This document shows, in pieces, positions 7,736 to 17,304 of a DNA stretch of 64,000 nucleotides. A program made the position numbers and the translations under genes. The notes below the pieces were generated by a model. It was not told the origin of the DNA, did no database searches, and saw nothing but the letters and a program-made list of their open reading frames with translations. This DNA comes from Methylobacterium tardum. Its GTDB lineage: Bacteria > Pseudomonadota > Alphaproteobacteria > Rhizobiales > Beijerinckiaceae. The stretch is taken from assembly GCF_023546765.1 (NCBI RefSeq), contig NZ_CP097484.1, positions 6,692,001-6,756,000 of the forward strand, in the 5' to 3' direction. How positions within the stretch are numbered: the stretch's first letter is position 1; each line of letters opens with the position of its first letter.

Positions 7736-10435
7736 TCAGGGCGCCGCGATGAGCTCCTTGATGCGCGAGGCGAGCGCCTCCATCACGAACGGCTTGGTCA
7801 GGACTGCCATGCCGGGCTCCAAGTGCCCGTTGCCCACCGCCGCGTTCTCCGCGTAACCGGTGATGAACAGCACCTTCAGGCCCGGGCGGTTGACCCGGCC
7901 GGCATCGGCCATCTGTCGGCCGTTCATGCCGCCCGGCAGCCCCACGTCGGTCACCAGCAGGTCGATGCGCACGTCCGACTGCAGCACCTTGAGGCCCGAG
8001 CTCGCGTCCGCCGCCTCGATGGCCGTGTAGCCCAGGTCCTCAAGCACCTCGGTGACCAGCATGCGGATGCTCGGCTCGTCGTCGACGATGAGCACCGTCT
8101 CTCCCTGCTCGGCGCGCGGAGCGGAGGCGAGGTCCGGCAGGCCCTCGGCGCCCTCCGCGTCGCCGTAGTGACGCGGAAGGTAGATGCACATGGTCGTGCC
8201 CTGTCCCACCTCCGAGTAGATGCGCACCTGCCCACCGGACTGGCGCGCGAAGCCGTAGATCATGCTGAGGCCGAGGCCCGTGCCCTGGCCGAGGGGCTTG
8301 GTGGTGAAGAACGGGTCGAATGCCTTGGCAATGACGTCGGGCGTCATGCCGGTGCCGGTGTCGGTGACGCAGAGCGACAGGTACTGCCCGGGCGGCAGGT
8401 CTCGATCCCGGGCGGCGCGGTCGTCGAGCCACTTGTTGGCCGTCTCGATGGTGATGCGGCCTCCGTCCGGCATGGCGTCGCGGGCGTTGATGCACAGGTT
8501 CAGCAGCGCGTTCTCAAGCTGCGGCGGGTCGACGAGGGCTGGCCAGAGCCCTGCGGCGCCGACCACCTCGATGTGGACCGACGGACCGACCGTGCGGCGA
8601 ACAAGCTCCTCCATGCCGTGCACGAGGGCGTTCACGTCGGTCGGCTTCGGGTCGAGGGTCTGGCGGCGCGAGAAGGCCAGCAGCCGGTGCGTCAGGGCGG
8701 CCGCCCGCTTCGAGGCTCCCTGGGCGGCGTTGATGTAGCGGTCGAGGTCGGTCAGCCGGCCCTGGGCCATCCGGGTCTGCAGCAACTCCAGGCTGCCCGA
8801 GATGCCGGTGAGCAGGTTGTTGAAGTCGTGCGCGAGGCCGCCCGTGAGTTGGCCCACCGCCTCCATCTTCTGCGACTGCCGCAGCGCCTCCTCGGTCCGG
8901 GCGAGCGCCTGCGCGGCCTCCTTCTCGCTGGTGACGTCTCGCCCGACCGCGTGGATGAAGTCCTCGTCCGGAACGGCGGTCCAGGACAGCCAGCGGTAGC
9001 TGCCGTCCTTGTGCCGGTATCGGTTCTCGAAGCGGGGGATGACCGAGCCGGCCGAGAGGTCGCCGGCGGCGGCAGCGGTGGAGCCCGCGTCGTCCGGGTG
9101 CACCAGGTCCATGAACGAGCGCCCGACCAGCTCGGTCTCGCCCCAGCCGAACAGCGCGGTCCAGGCCGGGTTCACCGCCACGATGGTCGCGTCGAACCGC
9201 GCCACCAGCATCACGTCGGTCGACAGCCGCCACATGCGGTCGCGGTCGCGCGTGCGCTCCTCGACCTGCTGCTCCAGCCCCTCGTTGAGGCGCTCCAGCT
9301 GAGCCGTGGCCTGCTTGCTGTCCTCCATGTCGGTGTTCGTGCCGATCCAGCGGACCACCGCGCCGTCGGGCCCGCGGATCGGCTCCGCGCGGACGAGGAA
9401 CCAGCGGTGGACCCCGTCCGCGCGGCGGATGCGGAACTCCGTCTCGTAGTGCGCGCCCGAGGCGAGCGAGGCCGCCCAGGCCCGGCCGGCCGCCTCGACG
9501 TCGTCGGGGTGCACGATGGCGGTCCATCCCATCCGGTCGAGATCGCCCGGCGAGGTGCCGCTGAAGGCGTAGACCTGCTCGTTGAACCAGTAGAGCTCGC
9601 CCCCGGCATCCGCCGCCCAGACGTGGTTCGGCATGGCCTGGGCGAAGACCCGGAACTGCTCCTCGCTCTCGCGCCGGCTCGCCTCGGCGCGGGTGCGCTC
9701 GATGGCGGCGCGGGTGCGCTCGGCGACGTCGCGGACGAAGGCGAGCTTGTCCGGCCGCCAGTCGCGCACGTTGCGGTCGTGGAGGAAGAACACCGCCACG
9801 ATGCGTCCGTGTTCCATCACCGGCACGTTGATCAGGGCGCGCACCCCGATGCCGAGGAGAGGGCCTGGGTTGCCGGCGGTCCGGGGGTCGGCGGTCACGT
9901 CCGGGATGACAACCTCGCGGCCTCGTTCAAGGCCGGCGCGGACCTCGCCGTAGTCGTCGAAACGGTGTCGCCCCGCGAGGCTCGCCACGCCCGGGGCCGT
10001 CCAGTCCCGCTCGACCTCGATGTGCTCCAGCGCCGCGTCGACGGTTCCGTACCCGGCCCGGTCCAGGTCCAGCGTCCGCGCCATGATCTCGGCGCCGGCG
10101 GCAGCCATCTCGGCGGTGTCGCGGCATGCCTGCAGGCGGTCGCCGAACGCGATCAGCGCGTCCCGGAACGATTCCTGCCGCCGGCGCTCGGTGAGGTCGC
10201 GGGTGACCGTGCCGTATCCGCTGACGGCACCTTGCGCGTCGCGGAACGGGAAGACGGTGTAGTGGACCGGGATCGCGGCACCGGTGGCGAAGTTGCGGAA
10301 CGCGAGGTCGCCTTCCCAGAAGCCGGTCTCGCGAACGGCCGGGAGAACCTCCTCCAGAACGGTCGGCCGATCCGTCGGCTCAAAGAAGTCCGCGATTCCG
10401 TAGCGGCGGGCCTCCTCCAGGCTCGCCAGCCCCAC
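7736..10435 (-). CDS. Hybrid histidine kinase, C-terminal fragment of a split gene (PAS-GAF-PAS-PAS-HisKA-HATPase-REC)
   Basis: An open frame of up to 899 residues that begins in the middle of a PAS domain, so its nominal GTG start at 10435 is probably not a true start. Domains in order: the end of a PAS domain, GAF (about residues 85-245), PAS (250-375), PAS (400-510), HisKA with GGLAHDFNNLL, HATPase with NLCINARDAM and GTGLGLSMIYGFA, and a receiver domain with VTDVGLPGGMNG. The kinase and receiver core is intact. The missing N-terminal part is encoded just upstream (10504-11700) in a different frame, interrupted by a TAG and a one-base frameshift near 10465. It could still be made by internal initiation, but a pseudogene or a sequencing artefact is equally likely. 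Confidence 0.75.
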   Translation of the reverse strand: MGLASLEEARRYGIADFFEPTDRPTVLEEVLPAVRETGFWEGDLAFRNFATGAAIPVHYTVFPFRDAQGAVSGYGTVTRDLTERRRQESFRDALIAFGDRLQACRDTAEMAAAGAEIMARTLDLDRAGYGTVDAALEHIEVERDWTAPGVASLAGRHRFDDYGEVRAGLERGREVVIPDVTADPRTAGNPGPLLGIGVRALINVPVMEHGRIVAVFFLHDRNVRDWRPDKLAFVRDVAERTRAAIERTRAEASRRESEEQFRVFAQAMPNHVWAADAGGELYWFNEQVYAFSGTSPGDLDRMGWTAIVHPDDVEAAGRAWAASLASGAHYETEFRIRRADGVHRWFLVRAEPIRGPDGAVVRWIGTNTDMEDSKQATAQLERLNEGLEQQVEERTRDRDRMWRLSTDVMLVARFDATIVAVNPAWTALFGWGETELVGRSFMDLVHPDDAGSTAAAAGDLSAGSVIPRFENRYRHKDGSYRWLSWTAVPDEDFIHAVGRDVTSEKEAAQALARTEEALRQSQKMEAVGQLTGGLAHDFNNLLTGISGSLELLQTRMAQGRLTDLDRYINAAQGASKRAAALTHRLLAFSRRQTLDPKPTDVNALVHGMEELVRRTVGPSVHIEVVGAAGLWPALVDPPQLENALLNLCINARDAMPDGGRITIETANKWLDDRAARDRDLPPGQYLSLCVTDTGTGMTPDVIAKAFDPFFTTKPLGQGTGLGLSMIYGFARQSGGQVRIYSEVGQGTTMCIYLPRHYGDAEGAEGLPDLASAPRAEQGETVLIVDDEPSIRMLVTEVLEDLGYTAIEAADASSGLKVLQSDVRIDLLVTDVGLPGGMNGRQMADAGRVNRPGLKVLFITGYAENAAVGNGHLEPGMAVLTKPFVMEALASRIKELIAAP

Positions 10436-10503
10436 GAGCTCGCGGCCGGCCTCGTTCAGGAACTCGGCCGGCCGTCGAGGCCCGCGATGCCGATGAAGTC
10501 GCT

Positions 10504-11700
10504 CTATTGCTCGACGAGGGCCGCCAGCCGGCGCGCGCTCGCCTCCGCGGCGCGCGCCTCGGTGACGTCGCGCACCGTGCCGACGAAGCGTGCCGGCGCG
10601 CCGTTCCGGAAAACGGTGTTGCCCCTCGCGGCCAGCACGCGCTCCACGCCGTCACGTCGCCCGACGACGCGGTACTCGATGTCGAAGCCGTCGGGCGAGC
10701 CGATGGCGGCCTGCACGGCGCGGTCGGCACGCTCGCGGTCCTCCGGGTCGACGCCTGGCAGGAAGGCGCCCTCGTAGGAGACCGGGTCGTCGGGCGACAG
10801 CCCGAACAGGGCGCGGGTGCGCGCGTCCCAGGTGAGCGCGCCGGTGACGAGGTCGTAGTCGTAGATGCCGGTGCCGGCCCCCTCCAGCGCGAGCCTGAGC
10901 CGGTCCTCCGCCTCCTGCAGGTCGGCCCTGGCGCGATGGCGCTCGGCGATGTCGGTGACCATGACGAAGACGCCGTCGACGGCCCCGCCCGCGCTCCGGC
11001 GCGGGACGTAGCGGATCTCCGATTGGCGGGTTTCGCCGCCGCGGTAGGGCATCAGCGCGTCGAAGGTGAGGTCCTCGCCCGCGAGCGCCCGCTCCAGGAA
11101 GGGCAGCCGGGCCGCATAGGTCTCCTTGCCGACCACCTCCCGCACGGGCCGGTCCAGGATCTCACCGGCGGGGCGCCCGAACCACGTCTCGTAGTGCCGG
11201 TTCACGAAGCGGTAGACGTGGTCCCGGTCGATGAAGCTGATGAGCACCGGCAGCGCGTCGGTGACGACTTGGAGCTCGTCGCGGACGCGGCGCGTCTGGC
11301 CCTCGCAGGCCGTGGCCCCGGTGCGGTCGCGCAGGATCTTGATGAAGCCGAGCTCCGCGCCGTCGGGCGAGCGCAGGGGCATCATCTCGCCGCTTGCCCA
11401 GAACCGGGTGCCGTCCTTGCGCAGGTGCCAACGTTCGTCGGCGGCGCGCCCGGTCTCGACCGCGCGGCGCATGTCCGCCGTCGGCTGGCCGGCCGCCCTA
11501 TCCTCCGGCGTGAAGAAGGTCGCGCTCGGCTGCCCGACCATCTCCTCGGCCGTCCAGCCCAGGATGCGCTCGGCCCCAGGGTTCCAGGCGGTCACGCGTC
11601 CCTCGGGGTCGGTCGTGACGATGGCGAAATCCGCGGCGCTGTCGAGCGTCGCCTGGAAGGGGGCCGGGCCAGGCGCGTCAGGCAGGCGTCGAGAAGACAT
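10504..11700 (-). pseudogene. N-terminal multi-PAS fragment of the split hybrid kinase
   Basis: A 398-residue frame with three PAS domains (about residues 15-140, 145-265 and 270-395), each ending in a typical PAC segment such as LGFIKILRDRTG or FVGTVRDVTEA. It ends abruptly at LAALVEQ followed by TAG (10504-10506). Reading through the TAG gives SDFIGIAGLDGRP, the normal start of the next PAS domain, and after a one-base shift near 10465 the frame continues as EFLNEAGRELVG into the downstream fragment. The ancestral gene (7736-11700) would have encoded about 1,320 residues. The N-terminal ATG at 11700 is a sound start. Confidence 0.8.
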
Positions 11701-11983
11701 TTGCGGGGCGGGTTACGGGTTGGTGGGAAAGGGAGCTGGTAGGCGTGAGAGATAGGGTCCCCGACCGCGCCGGCAGCCGGGACGACGGCGCGACCGCGCC
11801 GGTCTCCCGCGTCCCATGCCCAGGTTGCCCACCGCCGGCACGGCGGCGACGCCGGGGCCGGGTTCCGGCGACCGAATCCCCCACGTGTGTTTCTGCCATA
11901 CCGGGGGATGCGGGAAGTCGGCAACCCGCATCCGCTCGCGCATCGGGGACCTGATCAGGCGGGGCTGATCGGACGCGGCTCCG

Positions 11984-13729
11984 TCAGGCCGCCAGCCCCA
12001 GGCCGCCGTCGAGGGCCCGGTGACGCAGGCCGGCGCGGATGTCGAGGCCGGCCATCCCGCCATCGGACCACGCGACCACGGCCGGCATGCGGGCGCCGTC
12101 CGCCGCCTCGAACTCGACCGCCTCGCCCGGCGCGAGATGCGGGGCGCCCGAGACGCGGGCGCCGTGGGAGGAGACCTCCACGAGGCGCACCGGGTGCCGC
12201 CAGCCGCGCGCGTGCAGGATGGCCGCCTCGTCGACGCCGACGCGCACGGTCCCGCGACGCTCGTCCAGGTCGGTGGTGACCCGCTGGACGAACTGGGCCA
12301 CCGAGCGCGCGAGGTCGGCGGCGACCGCCTTGAGGGACTCGGACGCGGCCAGGGCCGTGCCGGCATGGCGCCGCGTCTCCCGGGTGGCCTGGGAGACCGA
12401 GACGGCCCCGGCGTGGGCTTCGGAACTGCCCTGCGCGACCTGGGCCACCGTGCGCGAGATCTCCTGCGTCGCGGCGCGCTGCTGGTCGACCGAGACGGCG
12501 ATGGAGGTCGTCAACGCGTTCACCTCCTGCGTGGCCGACGCCATCGCGTGGACGGAGCCGACAGTGCGCCGTGTCGACGCCTGGATGGCCTCGACCTGGG
12601 ACACGATCTCGTCGGCCGCCCGCATGGTCTGGCCCGACAGCGCCTTCACCTCGGAGGCCACCACCGCGAAGCCACGGCCGGCGGCGCCGGCGCGCGCCGC
12701 CTCGATGGTGGCGTTGAGGGCCAGGAGGTTGGTCTGGTCGGCCACGGACTTGATCAGGCCCATGACGGTGCCGATGCGGTCTGCCACGACCGCGAGCTGC
12801 TCGACCTCCTCGTTTGTGCTCCGCGCGATCTCGGTCATGTGCGCGATGAGCCCGCGCGCCCGCTCGGTCTGGCCGGCGATGTCGGAGATGGAAGCGCTGA
12901 GCTCCTCCGCGCCCGCCGAGACCGAGAGCACGTTCTGCGCGGTCGCCGACGCGGTGGCCTCCGACGTGGCGGCCTGGCGGCTGGACTGCTCGGCGACGCC
13001 GCTCAGCGCCAGCGCGGTCTCGCGCATGCCGCCGGTCTCGCGCTCGACCTTGTGCTCGATCTCGACCAAGGCGTCGCGGAACTCGGCGACGACCTCGGCG
13101 AGGCGGCGCTGGCGGTGGGCCTCCAAGTTGCGGTCCTGGCTGGCCGCGGCCTCGGCGCGGCGCTGCGCCAGCACGCTGTCGGCGGCCTGCCGGGTGGCCG
13201 CCTCCGCGGAGGCCAGCGCCCTCGCGAGTTGCCGGGCGGCCAGCACCAGGGCGGCGGCCTCGGTGATGAGGACGACGGCGTGCAGGACGACGCGCAGGTA
13301 CTCGGCCCCGTTCGGGAACACGGCGGCGGGGTAGAGCACGTTCAGCGCGAGGTGGTGGACGGCCACGACGCCGGCCGCCACCAGGATGGAGGACCAGCAG
13401 CACCAGCCGGCGGCGACCGCGAGGGCGGCGAAGAAGACCATGTGCAGGTCGATCTGCAGGTGCGTGCCCGAGGAGGTCAGCACCAGAAGGCCGACCAGCA
13501 TCATCAGGGCGGCCGACGAGAGGTGGCGCGTGATGGCCGCCGCACCATGCCGGCGGGCGGCGGCGAAGGCCGCGCCGGGCAGGAGGAGCGCGAGGACCGT
13601 CACGGGCACGGGCATGACGTCCCGCCACCAGGCGAGCGCCGTGACGATGGCGGCGAGCACGCCGAGCGCGCCGAGCATGACCGGCAGGAAGGCGAGGCGG
13701 AGGCGGTCGAGGCTGCTGCTGTCGGTCAT
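11984..13729 (-). CDS. Membrane methyl-accepting chemotaxis protein with C-terminal PilZ domain
   Basis: A 581-residue receptor. Several hydrophobic helices fill about residues 8-195 with almost no periplasmic domain; this region carries [15 protein letters not shown] and [14 protein letters not shown], a histidine-containing membrane sensor seen in a subset of alphaproteobacterial receptors. A coiled-coil signalling domain follows, with the CheW/CheA-contacting tip around [18 protein letters not shown]. The last 90 residues form a PilZ domain with RGTVR (RxxxR) and EVSSHG (usual pattern D/NxSxxG, here with Glu), so cyclic-di-GMP binding is plausible. The start ATG overlaps the stop of the upstream small gene (ATGA), showing translational coupling. 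Local pentapeptide methylation tethers were not seen. Confidence 0.88.
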   Translation of the reverse strand: MTDSSSLDRLRLAFLPVMLGALGVLAAIVTALAWWRDVMPVPVTVLALLLPGAAFAAARRHGAAAITRHLSSAALMMLVGLLVLTSSGTHLQIDLHMVFFAALAVAAGWCCWSSILVAAGVVAVHHLALNVLYPAAVFPNGAEYLRVVLHAVVLITEAAALVLAARQLARALASAEAATRQAADSVLAQRRAEAAASQDRNLEAHRQRRLAEVVAEFRDALVEIEHKVERETGGMRETALALSGVAEQSSRQAATSEATASATAQNVLSVSAGAEELSASISDIAGQTERARGLIAHMTEIARSTNEEVEQLAVVADRIGTVMGLIKSVADQTNLLALNATIEAARAGAAGRGFAVVASEVKALSGQTMRAADEIVSQVEAIQASTRRTVGSVHAMASATQEVNALTTSIAVSVDQQRAATQEISRTVAQVAQGSSEAHAGAVSVSQATRETRRHAGTALAASESLKAVAADLARSVAQFVQRVTTDLDERRGTVRVGVDEAAILHARGWRHPVRLVEVSSHGARVSGAPHLAPGEAVEFEAADGARMPAVVAWSDGGMAGLDIRAGLRHRALDGGLGLAA

Positions 13730-14088
13730 GACGGGGATGTGCCGGTTCGGTTCGAGGGAAGCCGGAAGCCCGGCAGGCATGTGCCGAGCGGGCCGGCGGC
13801 GAGGACGAGGAGGGCGCCGGCCCGGCGCAGGTCGGCGGCGGCGTCGCGCCTGGAGGCGTCCACCACGGCGACGTGCCCACCGGTGGAGAGCCACAGGATG
13901 GAGGCACCCGAGGCGGCGACGGCCTTGGGGACGGGCGCGTCCGGGAAGAGGGTGAGCACCGCGACCGGCTCGCCGGGGCGCGGCGCGAGGGCAAGGGCGA
14001 CCGGGGCGAGGCCGCAGCCGGCGACCAGGGCGCAGGCCAGGGCGGCGCCACGGAGCGGCGGGCGTGTCGTGGAAGGGTTTCGTGTCAT
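13726..14088 (-). CDS. Small exported protein coupled to the chemoreceptor
   Basis: A 120-residue protein. The start ATG at 14088 gives [14 protein letters not shown] followed by a hydrophobic stretch ([20 protein letters not shown]), a clear signal peptide or anchor. The mature part ([14 protein letters not shown], then [17 protein letters not shown]) suggests a small alpha/beta domain. Its stop overlaps the chemoreceptor start by four bases, so the two are made together. It could be a periplasmic partner that presents a signal to a receptor that itself lacks a periplasmic domain; this is inference. No named family was recognised. Confidence 0.68.
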   Translation of the reverse strand: MTRNPSTTRPPLRGAALACALVAGCGLAPVALALAPRPGEPVAVLTLFPDAPVPKAVAASGASILWLSTGGHVAVVDASRRDAAADLRRAGALLVLAAGPLGTCLPGFRLPSNRTGTSPS

Positions 14089-14173
14089 GCGGCCCTCCAT
14101 GCCTGTCCCCCGTCCAAGCCGACCCGACGAACTTACGCGTGCGAAGTTAACGCTTGCCCCATTGCCGTTCGGC

Positions 14174-16561
14174 TCAAGCACGTTTCCGGTCGTCGGCGTT
14201 GAGGGGAATCGTGCCATGCGTGTGCCGGGCGAACTGCGCGATGGGCGAAGGCCGGCCCATCAGGTAGCCCTGGGCGGCATGGCACTGCTCCGTAGCCAGG
14301 AAGGCGAGTTCGGCCTCGGTCTCGACGCCCTCGGCCAGGACCGGCAGCCCGAGGCCGCGGCCCAGGCCGAGCACCGAGCGCACGATGGCGGCGGTCTGCT
14401 CGTTGCTGTCGACCGAGCGCACGAACGAGCCGTCGATCTTGATCTTGTCGAACGGGAACGAGCGCAGGTTCGACAGGGATGAGTAGCCGGTGCCGAAGTC
14501 GTCCATGGCGATGCGCAAGCCGAGCGACTTCAACTGCCGGAGGGTCAGGAGCGCCCGGTTCGGGTCGCTGATCAGCGCCGTCTCGGTCACCTCGACCTCA
14601 AGCCGCTGCGGTGCCAGCCCGGTCCTGAGCAGCACCTCGTGCACGAGGCCGACGAAGTGCGGGCTGTGGATCTGCACCGCCGAGACGTTGACCGCGATGG
14701 ACAGGGGCTGCGTCCAGCTCGCGGCCTCGCGGCAAGCCTCGCGCAGAACCCACTCGCCGATCTGAAGGATGGCGTCGCTCTCCTCGGCGATGGGGATGAA
14801 CAGGGCGGGTGAGACGAACCCGCGCTCCGGGTGCTTCCAGCGCAGCAGCGCCTCGAAGCCGATGACGGCGCCGCTGCCGACGTCGGTCTGCGGCTGGTAG
14901 ACGAGGTGCATCTCGCCCCGGGCCACGGCGTGGCGCAGGTCGTGTTCCAGCAGGCGGCGCTCGCGCACCTCGACGCCCATCCTTGCCTCGAAGAAGCGGT
15001 AGGTGCCGCGGCCCTCCGACTTGGCGCGGTAGAGGGCGGTGTCGGCGTAGCTGAGGAGGGCGGCCCGCTCCTGCGCGTCGTCCGGGTACAGGGCGATGCC
15101 GATGCTGGTGGCGACCTGCGGGCCGTTGCCCGCCGCCTTCACGGCGCGCAGCGCCTCCAGGATGCGCTCGGCGAGGCGGCCGGCCTCGGAGGGCCCGTCA
15201 CAGGGGGCAAGCACCGCGAACTCGTCGCCGCCGAGCCGGGCCACCATCTGCGCGTCGTCGAGCTCGGCGGAGACGATGCGGGCGACGCTCTCCAGCATGG
15301 CGTCGCCGGCGGCGTGGCCGAAGAGATCGTTGACCTCCTTGAAGCGGTCGAGGTCGAGGCACAGCACCGCGAGCTTGCGCCCGCCCGCGTCGGCGGCCCG
15401 CATCTCCTGGTCGAGGCGCTTTCCGAAGCTGGCGCGGTTGGCCAGCCCGGTGAGCGCGTCGTGGTGGGCGAGGAACTGGATCTGGCTCTCGGCCTGACGC
15501 CGGGCGCGGAGGTCGCGCACCGCCACCGCGTAGTGCGAGCGCCCCGCATGCTCGACCGGCTGCATGATGACCTCGACGGGGACGAGGGTGCCGTCGGCCT
15601 GCCGGAGCTCGGCTTCGACCGGGCGCTCGGGCTGGCCGGCCAGGGCGAGCCGGGCCGCGTCGCCCGGTAGGTACGCCGACAGCGTCGTCCCCGCGAGGCC
15701 CGCCTGCGGCAGGCCGACGAGCTTGGCGAAGCTCCGGTTGGCGCTCACCACGGTGTCGCCGGTGCACACGACGAGCCCCTCGACGGCGGCGTTGGCGAGG
15801 CTGTGCAGGCGCTCCGCCTCCACCTTCGAATGCCGACGGTCGCGCACGTCGAGGGCGAGCGCGGCGCCGGCGAGCAGCAGGATGGCGAAGCTCGCGAGCG
15901 CCACGGCCACGGCGAGCCACGCGTTCGGGACGGCGGACGCCGACACGGCGAGCGTCGGGTCGGGCGTGACCGTGACGGCGCCCATGGCGGTGAAGTGGTG
16001 GCTGCAGATGGCCAGCAGCAGCAGCAGGGCCGCCGGCAACTGCCGGGCGAGGCCGCGGGCCCCGACCTGCGCCGCCAGCGCCGCGCCGCCCAGGATGCCC
16101 CCGAGCGCGAGCGAGGCGGCGACGGTGGCCGGGTCCCAGGCCTTGTGCCCAGCGACGTCGTAGGCGGCCATGCCGGTGTAGTGCATCGCGGCGATGCCGA
16201 AGCCGACGATGGCGCCACCGGCCCAGGCCGCCACGCGTCCGCCGCCCAGCACCGCGAGCGAGAGGCCGGAGCCGACCAACAGGACGGCGATGACGAGGGA
16301 GAGGCCGGTGAGCGCGACGTCGTAGCCGCTCGGCACGCCGGGCGCGAAGGCGAGCATGGCGATGAAGTGCGTCGCCCAGATGCCGGAACCGCCGGCGGTC
16401 GCCGCCACGGCGAGCCAGCCGGCCTGCGCCAAGGCCCTCGCCCGGCGCGCGTGGCTGACGAGGCAGACCGTCGTCAGGGCCGAGAGCGCGCAGACGGTCG
16501 CCGCCAGTGCGACCAGGCGGAAGTCATGGGACTCGGCGAGGCATCCGACGACGGTGAGCAT
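14174..16561 (-). CDS. MHYT-PAS-GGDEF-EAL cyclic-di-GMP protein
   Basis: A 795-residue membrane protein. The N-terminal seven-helix region (about 1-245) holds the three MHYT signatures, seen as WATHFIAMLAF, AAMHYTGMAAY and SHHFTAMGAV, proposed to bind copper and sense gases such as oxygen or nitric oxide. A PAS domain (about 250-360) follows, then a GGDEF domain with an intact ARLGGDEFAVL, then an EAL domain with intact GFEALLRWKHP and the DDFGTGYSSL loop. Both synthesis and hydrolysis of cyclic-di-GMP are therefore possible. It stands directly upstream of the operon containing the PilZ-tailed chemoreceptor, on the same strand. Confidence 0.92.
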   Translation of the reverse strand: MLTVVGCLAESHDFRLVALAATVCALSALTTVCLVSHARRARALAQAGWLAVAATAGGSGIWATHFIAMLAFAPGVPSGYDVALTGLSLVIAVLLVGSGLSLAVLGGGRVAAWAGGAIVGFGIAAMHYTGMAAYDVAGHKAWDPATVAASLALGGILGGAALAAQVGARGLARQLPAALLLLLAICSHHFTAMGAVTVTPDPTLAVSASAVPNAWLAVAVALASFAILLLAGAALALDVRDRRHSKVEAERLHSLANAAVEGLVVCTGDTVVSANRSFAKLVGLPQAGLAGTTLSAYLPGDAARLALAGQPERPVEAELRQADGTLVPVEVIMQPVEHAGRSHYAVAVRDLRARRQAESQIQFLAHHDALTGLANRASFGKRLDQEMRAADAGGRKLAVLCLDLDRFKEVNDLFGHAAGDAMLESVARIVSAELDDAQMVARLGGDEFAVLAPCDGPSEAGRLAERILEALRAVKAAGNGPQVATSIGIALYPDDAQERAALLSYADTALYRAKSEGRGTYRFFEARMGVEVRERRLLEHDLRHAVARGEMHLVYQPQTDVGSGAVIGFEALLRWKHPERGFVSPALFIPIAEESDAILQIGEWVLREACREAASWTQPLSIAVNVSAVQIHSPHFVGLVHEVLLRTGLAPQRLEVEVTETALISDPNRALLTLRQLKSLGLRIAMDDFGTGYSSLSNLRSFPFDKIKIDGSFVRSVDSNEQTAAIVRSVLGLGRGLGLPVLAEGVETEAELAFLATEQCHAAQGYLMGRPSPIAQFARHTHGTIPLNADDRKRA

Positions 16562-16704
16562 GGGGCGACCCCGGGTAGGTTCGAATCCCCATGGTGCGCC
16601 CCATCGGTGTAGATCGATTTAATGGCGTGCGACCGACATGGGGATCCACAGGCAAAGCCTCGAAGCTTTGCTGCGGCGCGCGGTCGCAATTCTGGTTTCG
16701 TCGT

Positions 16705-16896
16705 TCAAGCCTGGGCTGCCGCGCCGAACGCTTCCAGCGCCATCTTCCCCGCGGACGCGGCCTCCTCCGGGGAAGCGTACGGTTCCGGCGAGACCCGGAC
16801 GGAGACGCCGTCGGCGTCGGTTAGGTGCCATCGATACTGACCGTGGCTCTCGCCGCATGCCTCGACCGTGACGGTCACGGGGGTTGGGTCGTCCAT
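16705..16896 (-). CDS. Small conserved hypothetical protein
   Basis: A 63-residue soluble protein starting MDDPTPVTVTVEACGESHG and continuing with a YRWHLTDADG segment. The alternating polar and hydrophobic pattern suggests a short beta hairpin followed by a helix (SPEEAASAGKMALEAFGAA). Similar small proteins are common in Methylobacterium, but no function is known. It is separated from the MHYT protein start by about 140 bases and is on the same strand as the stress genes that precede it. Confidence 0.6.
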   Translation of the reverse strand: MDDPTPVTVTVEACGESHGQYRWHLTDADGVSVRVSPEPYASPEEAASAGKMALEAFGAAAQA

Positions 16897-16947
16897 GCCT
16901 CAAGTGTCCTTCAGGGGGTCGTGGCCCCAGTTCATCAGCGAAAGCCG

Positions 16948-17268
16948 CTACGGCGACTCTTCTTCCGTGTCCTTTTCCTGGGGGCCGCCCTGCTTCAGGT
17001 GCCGGTGGACGTAACCGACTACCTTGCGCATGTGCCCGCAATCGTCGTCCGTGAGATCGGATTTCTTCTTGTGCAGCATCTCGACGATGCGTCGGCCTTC
17101 CCCGTGGCTGGTCGCCTCGCCTCCATCCCTCTTCTGGACGACCGACTGGCTCTCCTCGCTCTTAAAGCGCTTCTGCAGCGCGGAGGCCGTCATGTTCACG
17201 ACGTGCTTGAATTCCTTGTAGGTCCCCTTGGAGTCGTGTTTCTCCTCGATCACCAACTCCCAGAACAC
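16948..17268 (-). CDS. DUF3140-type protein
   Basis: A 106-residue hydrophilic protein. The core from about residue 22 (FKHVVNMTASALQKRF, then SEESQSVVQKRDGG, SHGEGRRIVEML, and HMRKVVGYVHRHL) matches DUF3140, a small family often found near catalase, DUF892 and other stress genes. The start is a GTG at 17268 giving MFWELVIEEKHDSKG; a later start is possible. The charged C-terminus is probably disordered. Function is unknown; its neighbours suggest a role in oxidative or desiccation stress. Confidence 0.75.
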   Translation of the reverse strand: MFWELVIEEKHDSKGTYKEFKHVVNMTASALQKRFKSEESQSVVQKRDGGEATSHGEGRRIVEMLHKKKSDLTDDDCGHMRKVVGYVHRHLKQGGPQEKDTEEESP

Positions 17269-17304
17269 GAGTCGGGCGGGCTGGACGACCGCCCCGGGTG
17301 AGGT

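Noticed and set aside
7454..10777. A long plus-strand frame (over 1,100 codons) antisense to the kinase.
   Set aside because: Rich in His, Arg, Val and Gly with no domain pattern; the opposite strand encodes the kinase.
12020..14482. A very long plus-strand open frame (820 codons) antisense to the chemoreceptor.
   Set aside because: Composition is typical of antisense shadow frames in high-GC DNA, and the minus strand encodes clear protein families over the same range.
16577..16602. A tRNA-like 3' end (GGTTCGAATCC followed by a CCCCA end).
   Set aside because: The T stem does not pair and no upstream cloverleaf exists; it is probably a chance match next to a gene start.
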